DNA of 64,000 bases from Pseudomonadota bacterium (lineage in GTDB: Bacteria > Pseudomonadota > Alphaproteobacteria > Rhodobacterales > Rhodobacteraceae), in NCBI GenBank assembly GCA_038533575.1, contig JBCAYL010000001.1, positions 524,226 through 588,225 on the forward strand, written 5' to 3'. Positions within the stretch are counted from its first letter, which is position 1; each line of letters begins with the position of its first letter. The notes under the pieces are model-generated. The model had not been told where the DNA came from. It did no database searches and saw nothing but the letters and a program-made list of their open reading frames with translations. Positions 1 to 7,411 of the stretch are shown piece after piece. The translations under genes and the position numbers were made by a program.

Positions 1-408
1 GTGGCCGCGCATGTGCGAGATGAGCACGGCATCGGCGCTGGGGAGCTTGGCTTCGAAATCCGCGAAGTCGATGCGGTAATTCTCGCCGCATTCCACGAGG
101 ACCGGCACGCATTCGGCGTGGACCACGGAGGAGGGGACGGCGGCGAAGGTGAAGGCTGGGATCAGCACGCGCGCGCCGGGCTTAAGTCCAAGCGCCTTGA
201 GCGACAGGAAGAGCGCGGCGGAGCAGGAGGCCACGGCGACGGCGTATTTGACGCCCATGCGCTCGGCAAAGCGGGCCTCGAGGCGCGATACGGGGCTGTT
301 TTCGGAGGTGTAGCGGAAGAGATCCGCGCTCTGCATGAGCGCTGCCAGCTCTTCGCGGGCGGCCTCGGGGATGGGTTCTGCCTGGTGGACGTCAGGAAAG
401 TTCGTCAT
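1..408 (-). CDS. DegT/DnrJ/EryC1/StrS-type aminotransferase, N-terminal part (cut by window edge)
   Basis: The first 136 codons of a PLP-dependent aminotransferase are visible; the rest lies left of the window. Reading the minus strand from an ATG at 408 gives a protein that begins MTNFPDVHQAEPIPEAA. A PVSRLEARFAERMGVKYAVAV segment (about residues 39-58) leads into SCSAALFLSLKALGLKPG (61-78). This is the region that holds the cofactor phosphate in the DegT/aspartate aminotransferase fold I family. IPAFTFAAVPSSVVHAECVP follows, as is usual there. The catalytic lysine would fall in the missing part, so activity cannot be judged. These enzymes transaminate keto-sugars or related compounds; the substrate cannot be told here. 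It sits downstream of the TRAP operon terminator on the same strand, so it is probably transcribed separately. Confidence 0.72.
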   Translation of the reverse strand, partial: MTNFPDVHQAEPIPEAAREELAALMQSADLFRYTSENSPVSRLEARFAERMGVKYAVAVASCSAALFLSLKALGLKPGARVLIPAFTFAAVPSSVVHAECVPVLVECGENYRIDFADFEAKLPSADAVLISHMRGH

Positions 409-444
409 GGGGCTCGCTCTCTCAATGTCGTTTGGGACGGAAAA

Positions 445-460
445 TCACAGGGAATTGTGA
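445..460. promoter_or_regulatory. Short inverted repeat upstream of the aminotransferase gene
   Basis: TCACA (445-449) and TGTGA (456-460) form a perfect 5-bp inverted repeat around GGGAAT. It lies about 40 bp upstream of the ATG at 408, in the gap between the TRAP operon terminator and the aminotransferase gene. It could be an operator. The arm order is the reverse of a CRP site, so I assign no regulator. Confidence 0.25.
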
Positions 461-572
461 ATGTCCAATGACGTGTTGTGATCTGGCGCGATGGGCGGAT
501 TAGGGAAGGGCGGGGCGTGTCCCCCATGGCACGATCGGCCAGTGACCGCACCGGCACGCTCGGCCAGAGAAA

Positions 573-598
573 AGGGGCGCGCCCGCAGGCACGCCCCT
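573..598 (-). terminator. Rho-independent terminator of the smo/TRAP operon
   Basis: Read on the minus strand, AGGGGCGTGCC and GGCGCGCCCCT pair as an 11-bp GC-rich stem (one G-U pair) around a TGCG tetraloop. A short U tract follows (TTTTCTCT on the minus strand, counting the last stem base). It lies about 28 bp past the dctP stop codon and marks the end of the operon that starts at smoC. Confidence 0.8.
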
Positions 599-625
599 CC
601 AGATGATGGTGACGATGCGCCGGGA

Positions 626-1696
626 TCAGTTGAGATCTGCGGCGCGACCCTCTGCGAGGAAGTCCTCGGCCTCGGCCACGGCGGCCTGGAGGTTTTCCAG
701 CGTTTCGGGGCCACCGTCGATGTTGTCGTTGAACCAGCCGAGCACCGGCTCGGCGGCCTCCGCGAAGGCGGCTTTCTCGGCCGGCGTGGGCACGTAGAGG
801 TCACCGCCGCCCGCCACGAAATCGGCATAGGCCTGGATCGACTTGCGCTTGGGCGAGGCGAAGGTGGCCTGCTGGAGCGCGTAGAAGCCATCCACCACCA
901 CGCGGCGCAGGCTTCCGTCCATGGACATGAACGTCTCGTTGTTCATTACCCAGAGCGCGCCCATGTAGGCGTGCCCGTCGAGCGTGACGTACTGGAGGCC
1001 GGCATCGGGGAACTTCATGTTCATGATGTCGGTGATGCCGTTCTTGGAGCCGTCGACGACGCCGGTCTGGAACGAGGTGAAGAGCTCGGGCCACGGGATC
1101 GGGGTGGGCGAGGCGCCGAGGGCCTTCACGAGTTCCTGGGGCAGGTCGGCCACGACGGTGCGGAGCTTGAGCCCGTCGAAATCAGCCGGTGCCGCAAGGC
1201 GGCGCTGGGTGTTGGCGAAGTTCCTCCAGCCGCCCGTATTGCCGATGGTCATGAGGCGGATCGTGTCGCCTGAATCCTCAAGCATCCGCGCGCGCATCTG
1301 GCGGGTGAAGTCGGTCTGCGTGAGCACGTATTCGGCCACGCGGTCATCGGCCATCACGTAGGGCAGATCGAAGACCTGCACGTAGGGGAAGACGCCCGAG
1401 GCACCGCCCGAGGTGGTCACGAAGATGTCGATGGAGCCGTCGGAGACGCCCTGAAGGCATTCCGTGCCGCCCGAGCAGAGCTGCGTGCCGATGAAGAGCT
1501 CTACGGCGATAGCGCCGTTGGAGGCCGCTTCGACATAGTCCTTGAAGACGATGAGGCCGTCATAATCCTCGTCGTTCTCGTTGGAATTCGCGGTGGCGCG
1601 GAGCGTGAACTCCGCGTGGCCCGCCGCGTAGGCGCCCATCGCCGAAGAGGCGAGGAGTGCGGCGGCCAGTGCCGCCTTGGTGAGACCTTTGAGCAT
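626..1696 (-). CDS. TRAP transporter substrate-binding protein (DctP family)
   Basis: Periplasmic solute receptor of a tripartite ATP-independent (TRAP) transporter, 356 residues, the normal length for DctP. A signal peptide is clear, with a likely cut after GAYA near residue 24. The conserved GLKLRT segment carries Arg179, which corresponds to the arginine that binds the anionic group of the ligand in DctP proteins. PWPELFTSFQTGVVDG (201-216) is also typical. Cys74 and Cys80 could form a disulfide. The ATG at 1696 is preceded by GGAGG. It is the last gene of the minus-strand run smoC-smoB-smoA-dctQ-dctM-dctP. The context suggests a sulfonated sugar ligand such as sulfoquinovose or its glycerol glycoside; that is inference. 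Confidence 0.9.
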   Translation of the reverse strand: MLKGLTKAALAAALLASSAMGAYAAGHAEFTLRATANSNENDEDYDGLIVFKDYVEAASNGAIAVELFIGTQLCSGGTECLQGVSDGSIDIFVTTSGGASGVFPYVQVFDLPYVMADDRVAEYVLTQTDFTRQMRARMLEDSGDTIRLMTIGNTGGWRNFANTQRRLAAPADFDGLKLRTVVADLPQELVKALGASPTPIPWPELFTSFQTGVVDGSKNGITDIMNMKFPDAGLQYVTLDGHAYMGALWVMNNETFMSMDGSLRRVVVDGFYALQQATFASPKRKSIQAYADFVAGGGDLYVPTPAEKAAFAEAAEPVLGWFNDNIDGGPETLENLQAAVAEAEDFLAEGRAADLN

Positions 1697-1760
1697 GTGT
1701 TCCTCCCATGTTGTTGAGGTCTTCTCCGGGTTTTCCCCGGAATTCGGTGGTGCCCGCGCG

Positions 1761-3353
1761 CTAGTTGGCTGGTGGCGGCGGGCTGATGCATTCGAAGAAG
1801 CCCGCCTCGGGCGGACAGGCGATGAAGCCGGTGAGATAGGGCACCGACATGGAGATCGCGGGCACGTAGGTGATCAGGAAGATCACCGCGACCTCCACGG
1901 CGAGGAAGGGCAGGATCGCCTTGGCGATCGTTTCCACCTTCTCGCGCGAGACCGAGCTTGCCACGAAGAGGACGAGACCCATGGGCGGCGTGGCGAGGCC
2001 TACAGTGAGGTTCACGCTCATGATGATGGCGAAATGCACCGGGTGGACGCCGAGATCGACGAAGATGGGCCCGAGGATCGGGCCCAGGATGATGATGGCG
2101 GGGCCCGCATCGAGGAACATGCCCACGATAAAGAGCAGGAGATTGATGAGGAGCAGCAGGACGAGCGGGTTCTCCGAGAGGCTCAGGATGAATTCCGCCA
2201 GGATCTGCGGCGCACCGGACAGGGCCACCACCGTCTTGAAGCTCACCGCCGCGCCCACGAGCAGGAGGACCGCCGAGGAGGCGAGCGCCGAGCGGGCGAG
2301 GACGCCGGAGAAATCGCTCACCTTCATGGAGCGCAGGACGACCACCGAGACGAAAAGCGCGTAGGCCACGGCGATGGCGGAAGCCTCCGTCGGCGTCATG
2401 AAGCCCCCGAGGATGCCGCCAAGGATAATGACGGGCGTGAGCAGCGGCGCCACGGCCTTCTTGCAGACAAGGCGGAAATCGTGGCTCACGCGGCCCCTGT
2501 ACTGCACGAGCAGAAGATGCATCGTCACGCAGCAAGCGACGAAGAGCGCGAGATTGATCCAGGCCTGGCTCGCGGGCGCGTCGTCGCCGAAGAAGCCCGC
2601 CGCCCCGCCGATGATCCGGAAGAGCAGGAAGCCGAAGGTCACCCGGAGAAGGATGAGCGACGTCCAGAATTCCACCGGGCTGATCGTCTGGTTCTCATGC
2701 ACCACGCGCTGGGCGGGCGGCAGGTCGTAGCGGTCCGCGGTGACGCGGACCATGATCATGAGCCCCACGCCCACGAGGATGCCCGGCACGATGCCCGCGA
2801 GAAAGAGCGCGGCCACGCTTTCGCCCATGACGTAGGCGTAGATGATCATGATGCCCGAGGGCGGGATGATGGGCCCGATGACGGAGCTTGCCGCTGTAAC
2901 GGCGGCCGCGAAGCGACGGGTATAGCCGTTCTTCTCCATGGCGGGGATGAGCGTGGAGCCCAGCGCGGAGGTATCCGCGACGGCGGAGCCCGAGAGGCCC
3001 GCGAAGAGGATGGAGCTCAGGATGTTGACCTGCGCAAGCCCGCCGCGGAGATGGCCCATGATGGCCTGGGAGAACTCCACGAGGCGGATCGTGATCCCGC
3101 CCCGGTTCATGATCTCGCCCGCCAGCATGAAGAAGGGCAGCGCCATCAGCGGGAAGCTGTCGATACCGTTATAGAGGTTGCGGTAGAGCACCGCGAGATC
3201 GCGGGTCTGCCCTTCGAGCGCAAGGAGCGCGCCCGGAGCCAGCAGAAGCCCGAACACCACGGGCAGCCCGATCATCAGCAGGAAGAGGAAGACGGGCAGG
3301 AACCAGATCAACATCTCCGCGTGCCTCTCGAACCGGGCCACGAATTTTTGCAA
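1761..3353 (-). CDS. TRAP transporter large permease (DctM family)
   Basis: Large membrane subunit that drives Na+-coupled uptake in a TRAP system. Many hydrophobic helices are visible, with the family segments LPFFMLAGEIMNRGG, FAGLSGSAVADTSALG and GPIIPPSGIMIIYAYVMGES in the first half and LFLDAGPAIIILGPILGP-type sequence in the second. The frame gives 530 residues, about 100 more than a usual DctM. The extra sequence lies in the middle (about residues 215-310) and appears to hold two more membrane helices. The start is uncertain: the longest frame begins with TTG at 3353, while an ATG at 3314 (codon 14) gives MLIWFLPVF, a more typical N-terminus. It follows dctQ by 40 bp and precedes dctP by 64 bp. 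Confidence 0.9.
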   Translation of the reverse strand: MQKFVARFERHAEMLIWFLPVFLFLLMIGLPVVFGLLLAPGALLALEGQTRDLAVLYRNLYNGIDSFPLMALPFFMLAGEIMNRGGITIRLVEFSQAIMGHLRGGLAQVNILSSILFAGLSGSAVADTSALGSTLIPAMEKNGYTRRFAAAVTAASSVIGPIIPPSGIMIIYAYVMGESVAALFLAGIVPGILVGVGLMIMVRVTADRYDLPPAQRVVHENQTISPVEFWTSLILLRVTFGFLLFRIIGGAAGFFGDDAPASQAWINLALFVACCVTMHLLLVQYRGRVSHDFRLVCKKAVAPLLTPVIILGGILGGFMTPTEASAIAVAYALFVSVVVLRSMKVSDFSGVLARSALASSAVLLLVGAAVSFKTVVALSGAPQILAEFILSLSENPLVLLLLINLLLFIVGMFLDAGPAIIILGPILGPIFVDLGVHPVHFAIIMSVNLTVGLATPPMGLVLFVASSVSREKVETIAKAILPFLAVEVAVIFLITYVPAISMSVPYLTGFIACPPEAGFFECISPPPPAN

Positions 3354-3393
3354 AAATTCATGCGCCTGTGGATATGGATGCGCGCGCCCGTCA

Positions 3394-3975
3394 TCAGTCG
3401 ATCGGGGCCGCTTCGGCGAGGGGTTTCAGGCGCTCTTGCCCACCCAGCAGCGTGATGAGCTGGCGGAGGATGAGCTCCAGGTTCACGAGGACGAGGAGCG
3501 AGAAGCCCACGAAAAGCGAGGCGAAGGCCCAGGCGTTCTTGAAGCGGATGCGCTCGCCCCCGAACCAGTCGAGCGGGAGGCGGAGCGAGGCGGAATTGCC
3601 CCGCGCGGTAAAGCTGTTCACATTCTCCCAACCGAGCTGCGCGCAGGTCCAGATGACGGCCATGGCGCAGCCGAGCAAGAGAAGCGACAGGAGCGAGGAG
3701 AGGACCCGGCTGAGCGCGCGTTCGAGCATGTCGATGGCCACGAAGCCGCCCTGGCGGTAGGCCAGCGGCCCGATGAGGCCGGTCATCCAGAGCATCAGGA
3801 AGCGCGCGGCTTCCTCTGTCCAGTTCGGCGCGTCGAAGAAGAGCCGCATGAAAATCTGGTAGAGGATGAAAAAGACCATCAGCGCCAGCGCCGCGATGGC
3901 CAAGGCGCGACCGATGGCCAGAAGCACATCGTTCAGCTTCTCCAGGGGCCGCAAGAGCCCCAGCAGTAGCGGCAT
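3394..3975 (-). CDS. TRAP transporter small permease (DctQ family)
   Basis: Small four-helix membrane subunit of the TRAP transporter, 193 residues. Hydrophobic stretches are seen near residues 17-45 (ALAIAALALMVFFILYQIFM), 55-75, 90-115 and 140-165. The segment FDAPNWTEEAARFLMLWMTG matches the family signature, in which a polar W-x-E-E-x-x-R motif sits between helices 1 and 2. The ATG at 3975 is the only good start. It is the first TRAP gene after smoA (67-bp gap), and the order Q-M-P is the usual TRAP order. That the transporter serves the upstream desulfonation enzymes is inferred from co-orientation and the shared terminator. Confidence 0.88.
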   Translation of the reverse strand: MPLLLGLLRPLEKLNDVLLAIGRALAIAALALMVFFILYQIFMRLFFDAPNWTEEAARFLMLWMTGLIGPLAYRQGGFVAIDMLERALSRVLSSLLSLLLLGCAMAVIWTCAQLGWENVNSFTARGNSASLRLPLDWFGGERIRFKNAWAFASLFVGFSLLVLVNLELILRQLITLLGGQERLKPLAEAAPID

Positions 3976-4042
3976 CGCGCTACCCTCCCCGTGTCATTGA
4001 CGTGGACCGTTGGCCGGCCTCTGTCGTCACTATGTGCAGGGC

Positions 4043-4543
4043 TCAGCCCTGCGTAAAGCGTCCATAGGTGCCGGACGCGAAAAGAAGCGGCTCGCCGGGC
4101 TGCGTCGTCACCGAGAGCACCCGCCCCACCGTGATGACGTGGTCGCCGCCGTCGTAGATGGCGTGCTCGGCGCAGTGGAAGCGGGCGAGGGGCGCCTTCA
4201 GGAGCGGCGTGCCATCGGGATGGGCCTCCCAGTCGAGCCCGTCGAAGGCGTGGGGCTCCTTGGCGAAGGCATTGCCGATCTCCTCTTGCGCGGCGCTCAG
4301 GACGTGGATCGCGAAGGGCTTGCCAGAAGTGTAGGCCTCGAAGCGGTTGGAACTCTTGGCCGGGCACCACATGACAAGGGGCGGATCGAGGGAAACGCTA
4401 GCAAAGCTGTTGGCCGTGAAGCCCATAGGGCCGTCGGGGCTCGCCACGGTGACGACGGTGACGCCGGTGGCGAAACGGCCGAGCGCATCGCGCAGCTTGC
4501 GGCTGTTGTCCTTCGTCGGTGCGAATGTCTCCATCTGACCCAT
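4043..4543 (-). CDS. smoA: Flavin reductase family protein (SmoA-like FMN reductase partner)
   Basis: NAD(P)H:flavin oxidoreductase of the HpaC/RutF type, 166 residues, the usual length. Visible features are RDALGRFATGVTVVTV (about 18-33), the flavin-binding GFTANSFASVSLDPPLV stretch (41-57), and HAIYDGGDHVITVGRV near the C-terminus, where this family has the conserved D/E-H-x2-x-V-G-x-V strand. It would supply reduced FMN to the flavin monooxygenase three genes upstream in the operon. The gene sits 23 bp after the aldo/keto reductase. The trio flavin reductase, aldo/keto reductase and SsuD-like monooxygenase is the core of the sulfoquinovose monooxygenase pathway described in Agrobacterium, which is the reason for the name. 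The family call is certain; the pathway role is inferred. Confidence 0.82.
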   Translation of the reverse strand: MGQMETFAPTKDNSRKLRDALGRFATGVTVVTVASPDGPMGFTANSFASVSLDPPLVMWCPAKSSNRFEAYTSGKPFAIHVLSAAQEEIGNAFAKEPHAFDGLDWEAHPDGTPLLKAPLARFHCAEHAIYDGGDHVITVGRVLSVTTQPGEPLLFASGTYGRFTQG

Positions 4544-4566
4544 GCCTTGCCCTCTGGTGCTTGCGT

Positions 4567-5466
4567 CTAGGGGACTTCGTGCCCGAGGGCGGCGGTGTAA
4601 AGCTCAAACCACGTCTGGCGGTCCATCTCGACCTTGAGCGCGTCGGAGAAGCCCGCGATGCGCTTGAGATTGTTGGTCCCCATGACGGGCATGATCCGTG
4701 CGGGATGCGCGAGGAGCCATGCCACGGCGACGGCGGTCTCGTCGACGCCCTGCGCCTCGGCCACCTTGCCCAGCGCCGTCATGACGGCCGCGTTGCGGAA
4801 GAGCTCACCGCCCGCGAGCGGCGACCACGCCATGGGCGGCACGCCGCGCTCCTGTAGGTAGGCGATGTCCCCGTTGGTGAAGGGGGCGTGGTGGAGGAGG
4901 CTGATCTCGATCTGGTTCGTGACGAGGGGCGTGTCCATGGCCGATTGCAGGAGGTTCCAGTCATGGAGCTTGAAGTTCGACACGCCCACATGGGCGACCT
5001 TGCCCGCCGCCACGACGGCGTCGAGGGCGGCGCCCGTTTCCGCTGCGTCCATCATCGGGTCCGGGCGGTGGATGAGGAGGAGGTCGATCTTGTCCACGCC
5101 CATGAGCCGCAGCGAGTGGTCGACGGAAGCCGTGATATGGGCGCCGGACGTGTCGTAATACTTCACGCGCGCACCGGCGTAGCGGCCCGCGGGCGCCACG
5201 ATATCGCATTTCGTGACGATCTCGACCTTGTCCTTCAGCGCAGGCGCAGCCTTGAACGCCGCGCCCAGTAGCTCCTCGGCCTCGTAGCCGCCGTAGATGT
5301 CGGCCTGGTCCATGGTGGTAATGCCTTGGGCGAGGCAGGCTTCGATCTTGGCCTCGATGTGCGACGGCGAGGTATCGTCGTCGTCGCCCAGCCGCCACAT
5401 GCCGTAGACGATGCGGCTGAGCTCGAGCGGGGCGTCTTCGCCCTTGGCTAGCGTGATGCGGTCCAT
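4567..5466 (-). CDS. smoB: Aldo/keto reductase (SmoB-like 6-oxo-glucose reductase)
   Basis: Aldo/keto reductase of 299 residues with the full catalytic tetrad: Asp53, Tyr58 (DQADIYGGY), Lys86 (IVTKCDI) and His133 (LLIHRPDP). The segments LELSRIVYGMWRLGDD and GVSNFKLHDWNLLQSAM resemble, as far as I can recall it, SmoB of Agrobacterium, which reduces 6-oxo-glucose to glucose with NADPH. The start is set at the ATG at 5466, one base after the stop of the monooxygenase gene; a longer frame to 5553 runs into that gene and has a non-homologous proline-rich lead. The one-base spacing implies translational coupling. Family certain; the 6-oxo-glucose role rests on the operon and remembered similarity. 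Confidence 0.85.
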   Translation of the reverse strand: MDRITLAKGEDAPLELSRIVYGMWRLGDDDDTSPSHIEAKIEACLAQGITTMDQADIYGGYEAEELLGAAFKAAPALKDKVEIVTKCDIVAPAGRYAGARVKYYDTSGAHITASVDHSLRLMGVDKIDLLLIHRPDPMMDAAETGAALDAVVAAGKVAHVGVSNFKLHDWNLLQSAMDTPLVTNQIEISLLHHAPFTNGDIAYLQERGVPPMAWSPLAGGELFRNAAVMTALGKVAEAQGVDETAVAVAWLLAHPARIMPVMGTNNLKRIAGFSDALKVEMDRQTWFELYTAALGHEVP

Positions 5467-5467
5467 G

Positions 5468-6622
5468 TCAGCGACGGTCTCCGGTTCCGAGGGGGGTGGC
5501 GGGCGTCGTGGCGGGCACGCGCCCATAGGCGTGGGGCAGGCTGAGCGTCTCAAGCTCGGGCATCACGAGGCGGCCGAAATGCTTGGCCTCGTCGATATGG
5601 GGGTAGCCCGAGAAGATGAAGGCGCGGATGCCCATCTTCTTGTATTCTTCGATCTGCGTGAGGATCTGGTCGGCGGAGCCCACAAGTGCCGCGCCGCAGC
5701 CGGAGCGGGCTCGGCCCACACCCGTCCAGAGGTGGGGCTCGACGTAGCCATACTTGTCGGCGAGCTCGCGGGCCTTGGCCTGGTGGGAGACGCCGAGCGA
5801 GGTGCTGTCCAGCGCGCGGTCGCGGATGAGCGTGCCGTACTCGTCGTCGAGCTTCGAGACAATGTAGTCTGCGTATTCGCGGGCCTCGGCTTCGGTGTCG
5901 CGCACGATCATGTGCACGCGGAGACCGTAATCCAGCGTCCGGTCATACTTTTCAGCGACTTGGTGGACGTCCTTCATGCGGCCTTCGAGGTTTTCCTTGG
6001 GCTCGGGCCACATGAGATAGACGTCGCAATGCTGCCCGCAGAGATCGAGCGCGGCGGGAGAGTAGCCACCGAAATAAAGGAGCGGCCCGCCCGTCTGGTA
6101 GGGGCGTGCGGGGTCGGTCGTGACGCCGTCGAACTGGTAGACCTCGCCGTGGTGGGTGATCTCGTCCCGCGTCCAGGCCTGCTTCAGGATCTCCACCACC
6201 TCGCGGGAGCGTTGGTAGCGATAGCCGCTCTCGGCTTTCTCCCCGGGGAAGTCCGAGGAGATGATATTCACCGTGAGCCGCCCCTCCATCATGTGATCGA
6301 GCGTGGCGATGGTGCGAGCGAGCATGATGGGCTGCATCTCACCGCAGCGGACGGCGGCGAGCATGTTGATCTTCTCGGTGAGCGGCGCGCAGCCGGCCAC
6401 GAAGCTCAGCGTATCCTGCCCGACCTGGTAGGAGGAGGGGCACAGGATATTGCGAAATCCCTGCCGCTCGGCCTCGAGCACGATGTCCCGGCAATGGGCC
6501 CAGCTCGAGCGGAGGGCGCCATCGGGCACACCGAGAAACTGGTAATCGTCCGAGCAGAGCGCCGAGAACCAGCTCACTTCGGCACCGGTCAGGTCTGGGG
6601 AGGTGATGGGGACGACGCTCAT
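5468..6622 (-). CDS. smoC: LLM-class flavin-dependent monooxygenase, SsuD-like (probable sulfoquinovose monooxygenase SmoC)
   Basis: FMNH2-dependent (beta/alpha)8-barrel monooxygenase of 384 residues, in the alkanesulfonate monooxygenase group. Residues that line the SsuD active site appear to be present: Arg235 and His237 in GLRVHMIVRD, and Tyr340 and His342 in FSGYPHIDEAKHFG. Trp205 (LMWPEPKENL) lies where SmoC proteins have a tryptophan near the sulfonate pocket. With O2 and FMNH2 such enzymes cleave a C-S bond, giving sulfite and an aldehyde; for sulfoquinovose the product is 6-oxo-glucose. It is the first gene of the minus-strand operon and its ATG faces the GntR gene across 91 bp. Alkanesulfonate or dimethylsulfone monooxygenase are alternatives, but the neighbours favour SmoC. 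Confidence 0.83.
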   Translation of the reverse strand: MSVVPITSPDLTGAEVSWFSALCSDDYQFLGVPDGALRSSWAHCRDIVLEAERQGFRNILCPSSYQVGQDTLSFVAGCAPLTEKINMLAAVRCGEMQPIMLARTIATLDHMMEGRLTVNIISSDFPGEKAESGYRYQRSREVVEILKQAWTRDEITHHGEVYQFDGVTTDPARPYQTGGPLLYFGGYSPAALDLCGQHCDVYLMWPEPKENLEGRMKDVHQVAEKYDRTLDYGLRVHMIVRDTEAEAREYADYIVSKLDDEYGTLIRDRALDSTSLGVSHQAKARELADKYGYVEPHLWTGVGRARSGCGAALVGSADQILTQIEEYKKMGIRAFIFSGYPHIDEAKHFGRLVMPELETLSLPHAYGRVPATTPATPLGTGDRR

Positions 6623-6680
6623 CGATTCTTCCGCGTGGAGCTATTCATTTGACGCTTGCGTAACAGCCGGGACGGGGTGC

Positions 6681-6698
6681 ATCAATAGTGTATCAATA
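6681..6698. promoter_or_regulatory. Direct repeat ATCAATA x2, candidate operator in the smoC/gntR divergent promoter
   Basis: The 91-bp gap between smoC and the GntR gene holds two exact copies of ATCAATA (6681-6687 and 6692-6698), 11 bp apart, about one helical turn. This AT-rich patch stands out in a GC-rich region and lies 16-33 bp upstream of the GntR start. It is the best candidate for the binding site of the adjacent GntR regulator. Confidence 0.45.
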
Positions 6699-6713
6699 AT
6701 CGAGTCTTCCTCC

Positions 6714-7406
6714 ATGGATGCCCGCGGGAGCCTGCCAAAACACATGCAGATCAGCGAATTGCTCGTGCGCGAGATCGCGGCGGGGCGGCTCGCCGACGGG
6801 GCGCGCCTGCCCGGCGAGCGAGAGATGGCGCAGGGGCTCGGCGTGGCCGTGGGCACGCTGCGCCGCGCGCTCGATGACCTGACGGCGCAGGGATTGCTGG
6901 AGCGCGTGCAGGGCTCCGGCAACTACGTGCGCCAGCGCGCGGATGCGCGATCGGTTTACGCGTTCTTCCGGCTCGAGCGGCCTGAGGGGGGCGGGCTTCC
7001 CACGGCGGAGGTGATCTCGGCCGAGGCCGTGTCGCGCCCTGAATACTTGCCCACAGATGGCCGGGAAGCGCGCGTGCTGCGGGTCCGGCGGCTGCGGCGG
7101 CTCGACGGCGTGGCTGCGGCGCTGGAGGAAATCTGGCTCGACGCGCCCGGCGCCGCCGATTTGGCCCGCCAAGAGCTTTCCGAAAGCCTCTACCTCACTT
7201 ATCAAGAGCGTCTCGGGATCGCGATTGCACGCACAGAAGATCGCGTGGGCACGGGCACGCTGCCGGATTGGGGTGCGCTTGGCCCCGCGCCCGGCAGTAT
7301 CGTGGGCCATGTCGCGCGGCGCGGCTGGGCCGGGGGGCGCGTGGTGGAGGCGTCCGAGACATGGTTTGACAGCGAGGCGGCGCAGTTCGTCTCGCGCACG
7401 AGGTGA
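6714..7406 (+). CDS. GntR/HutC-family transcriptional regulator
   Basis: Regulator of 230 residues with an N-terminal winged helix-turn-helix and a C-terminal UTRA-type effector domain. The GntR signature runs from ISELLVREIAAGRLADGARL through PGEREMAQGLGVAVGTLRRA to a GLLERVQGSGNYV wing (about residues 13-70). The second half, with RRLDGVAAALEEIWLD and a closing ASETWFDSEAAQFVSR strand, fits HutC-type UTRA domains. The start is the ATG at 6714; the frame is open upstream to 6603 but that part overlaps the divergent smoC start. It is divergent from smoC and overlaps or nearly abuts the Gfo/Idh/MocA gene, so it probably senses a sulfosugar or intermediate and controls both transcripts. The ligand is inferred. 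Confidence 0.85.
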   Translation: MDARGSLPKHMQISELLVREIAAGRLADGARLPGEREMAQGLGVAVGTLRRALDDLTAQGLLERVQGSGNYVRQRADARSVYAFFRLERPEGGGLPTAEVISAEAVSRPEYLPTDGREARVLRVRRLRRLDGVAAALEEIWLDAPGAADLARQELSESLYLTYQERLGIAIARTEDRVGTGTLPDWGALGPAPGSIVGHVARRGWAGGRVVEASETWFDSEAAQFVSRTR

Positions 7407-7411
7407 GAGCG

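Noticed and set aside
445-460. TCACA-N6-TGTGA as a CRP/FNR-type site
   Set aside because: The arms are in the reverse order to TGTGA-N6-TCACA, so it was listed only as an inverted repeat.
1677-3455. 592-codon open frame on the plus strand over dctM
   Set aside because: The dctM strand shows the transporter segments; the other frame is charged low-complexity sequence.
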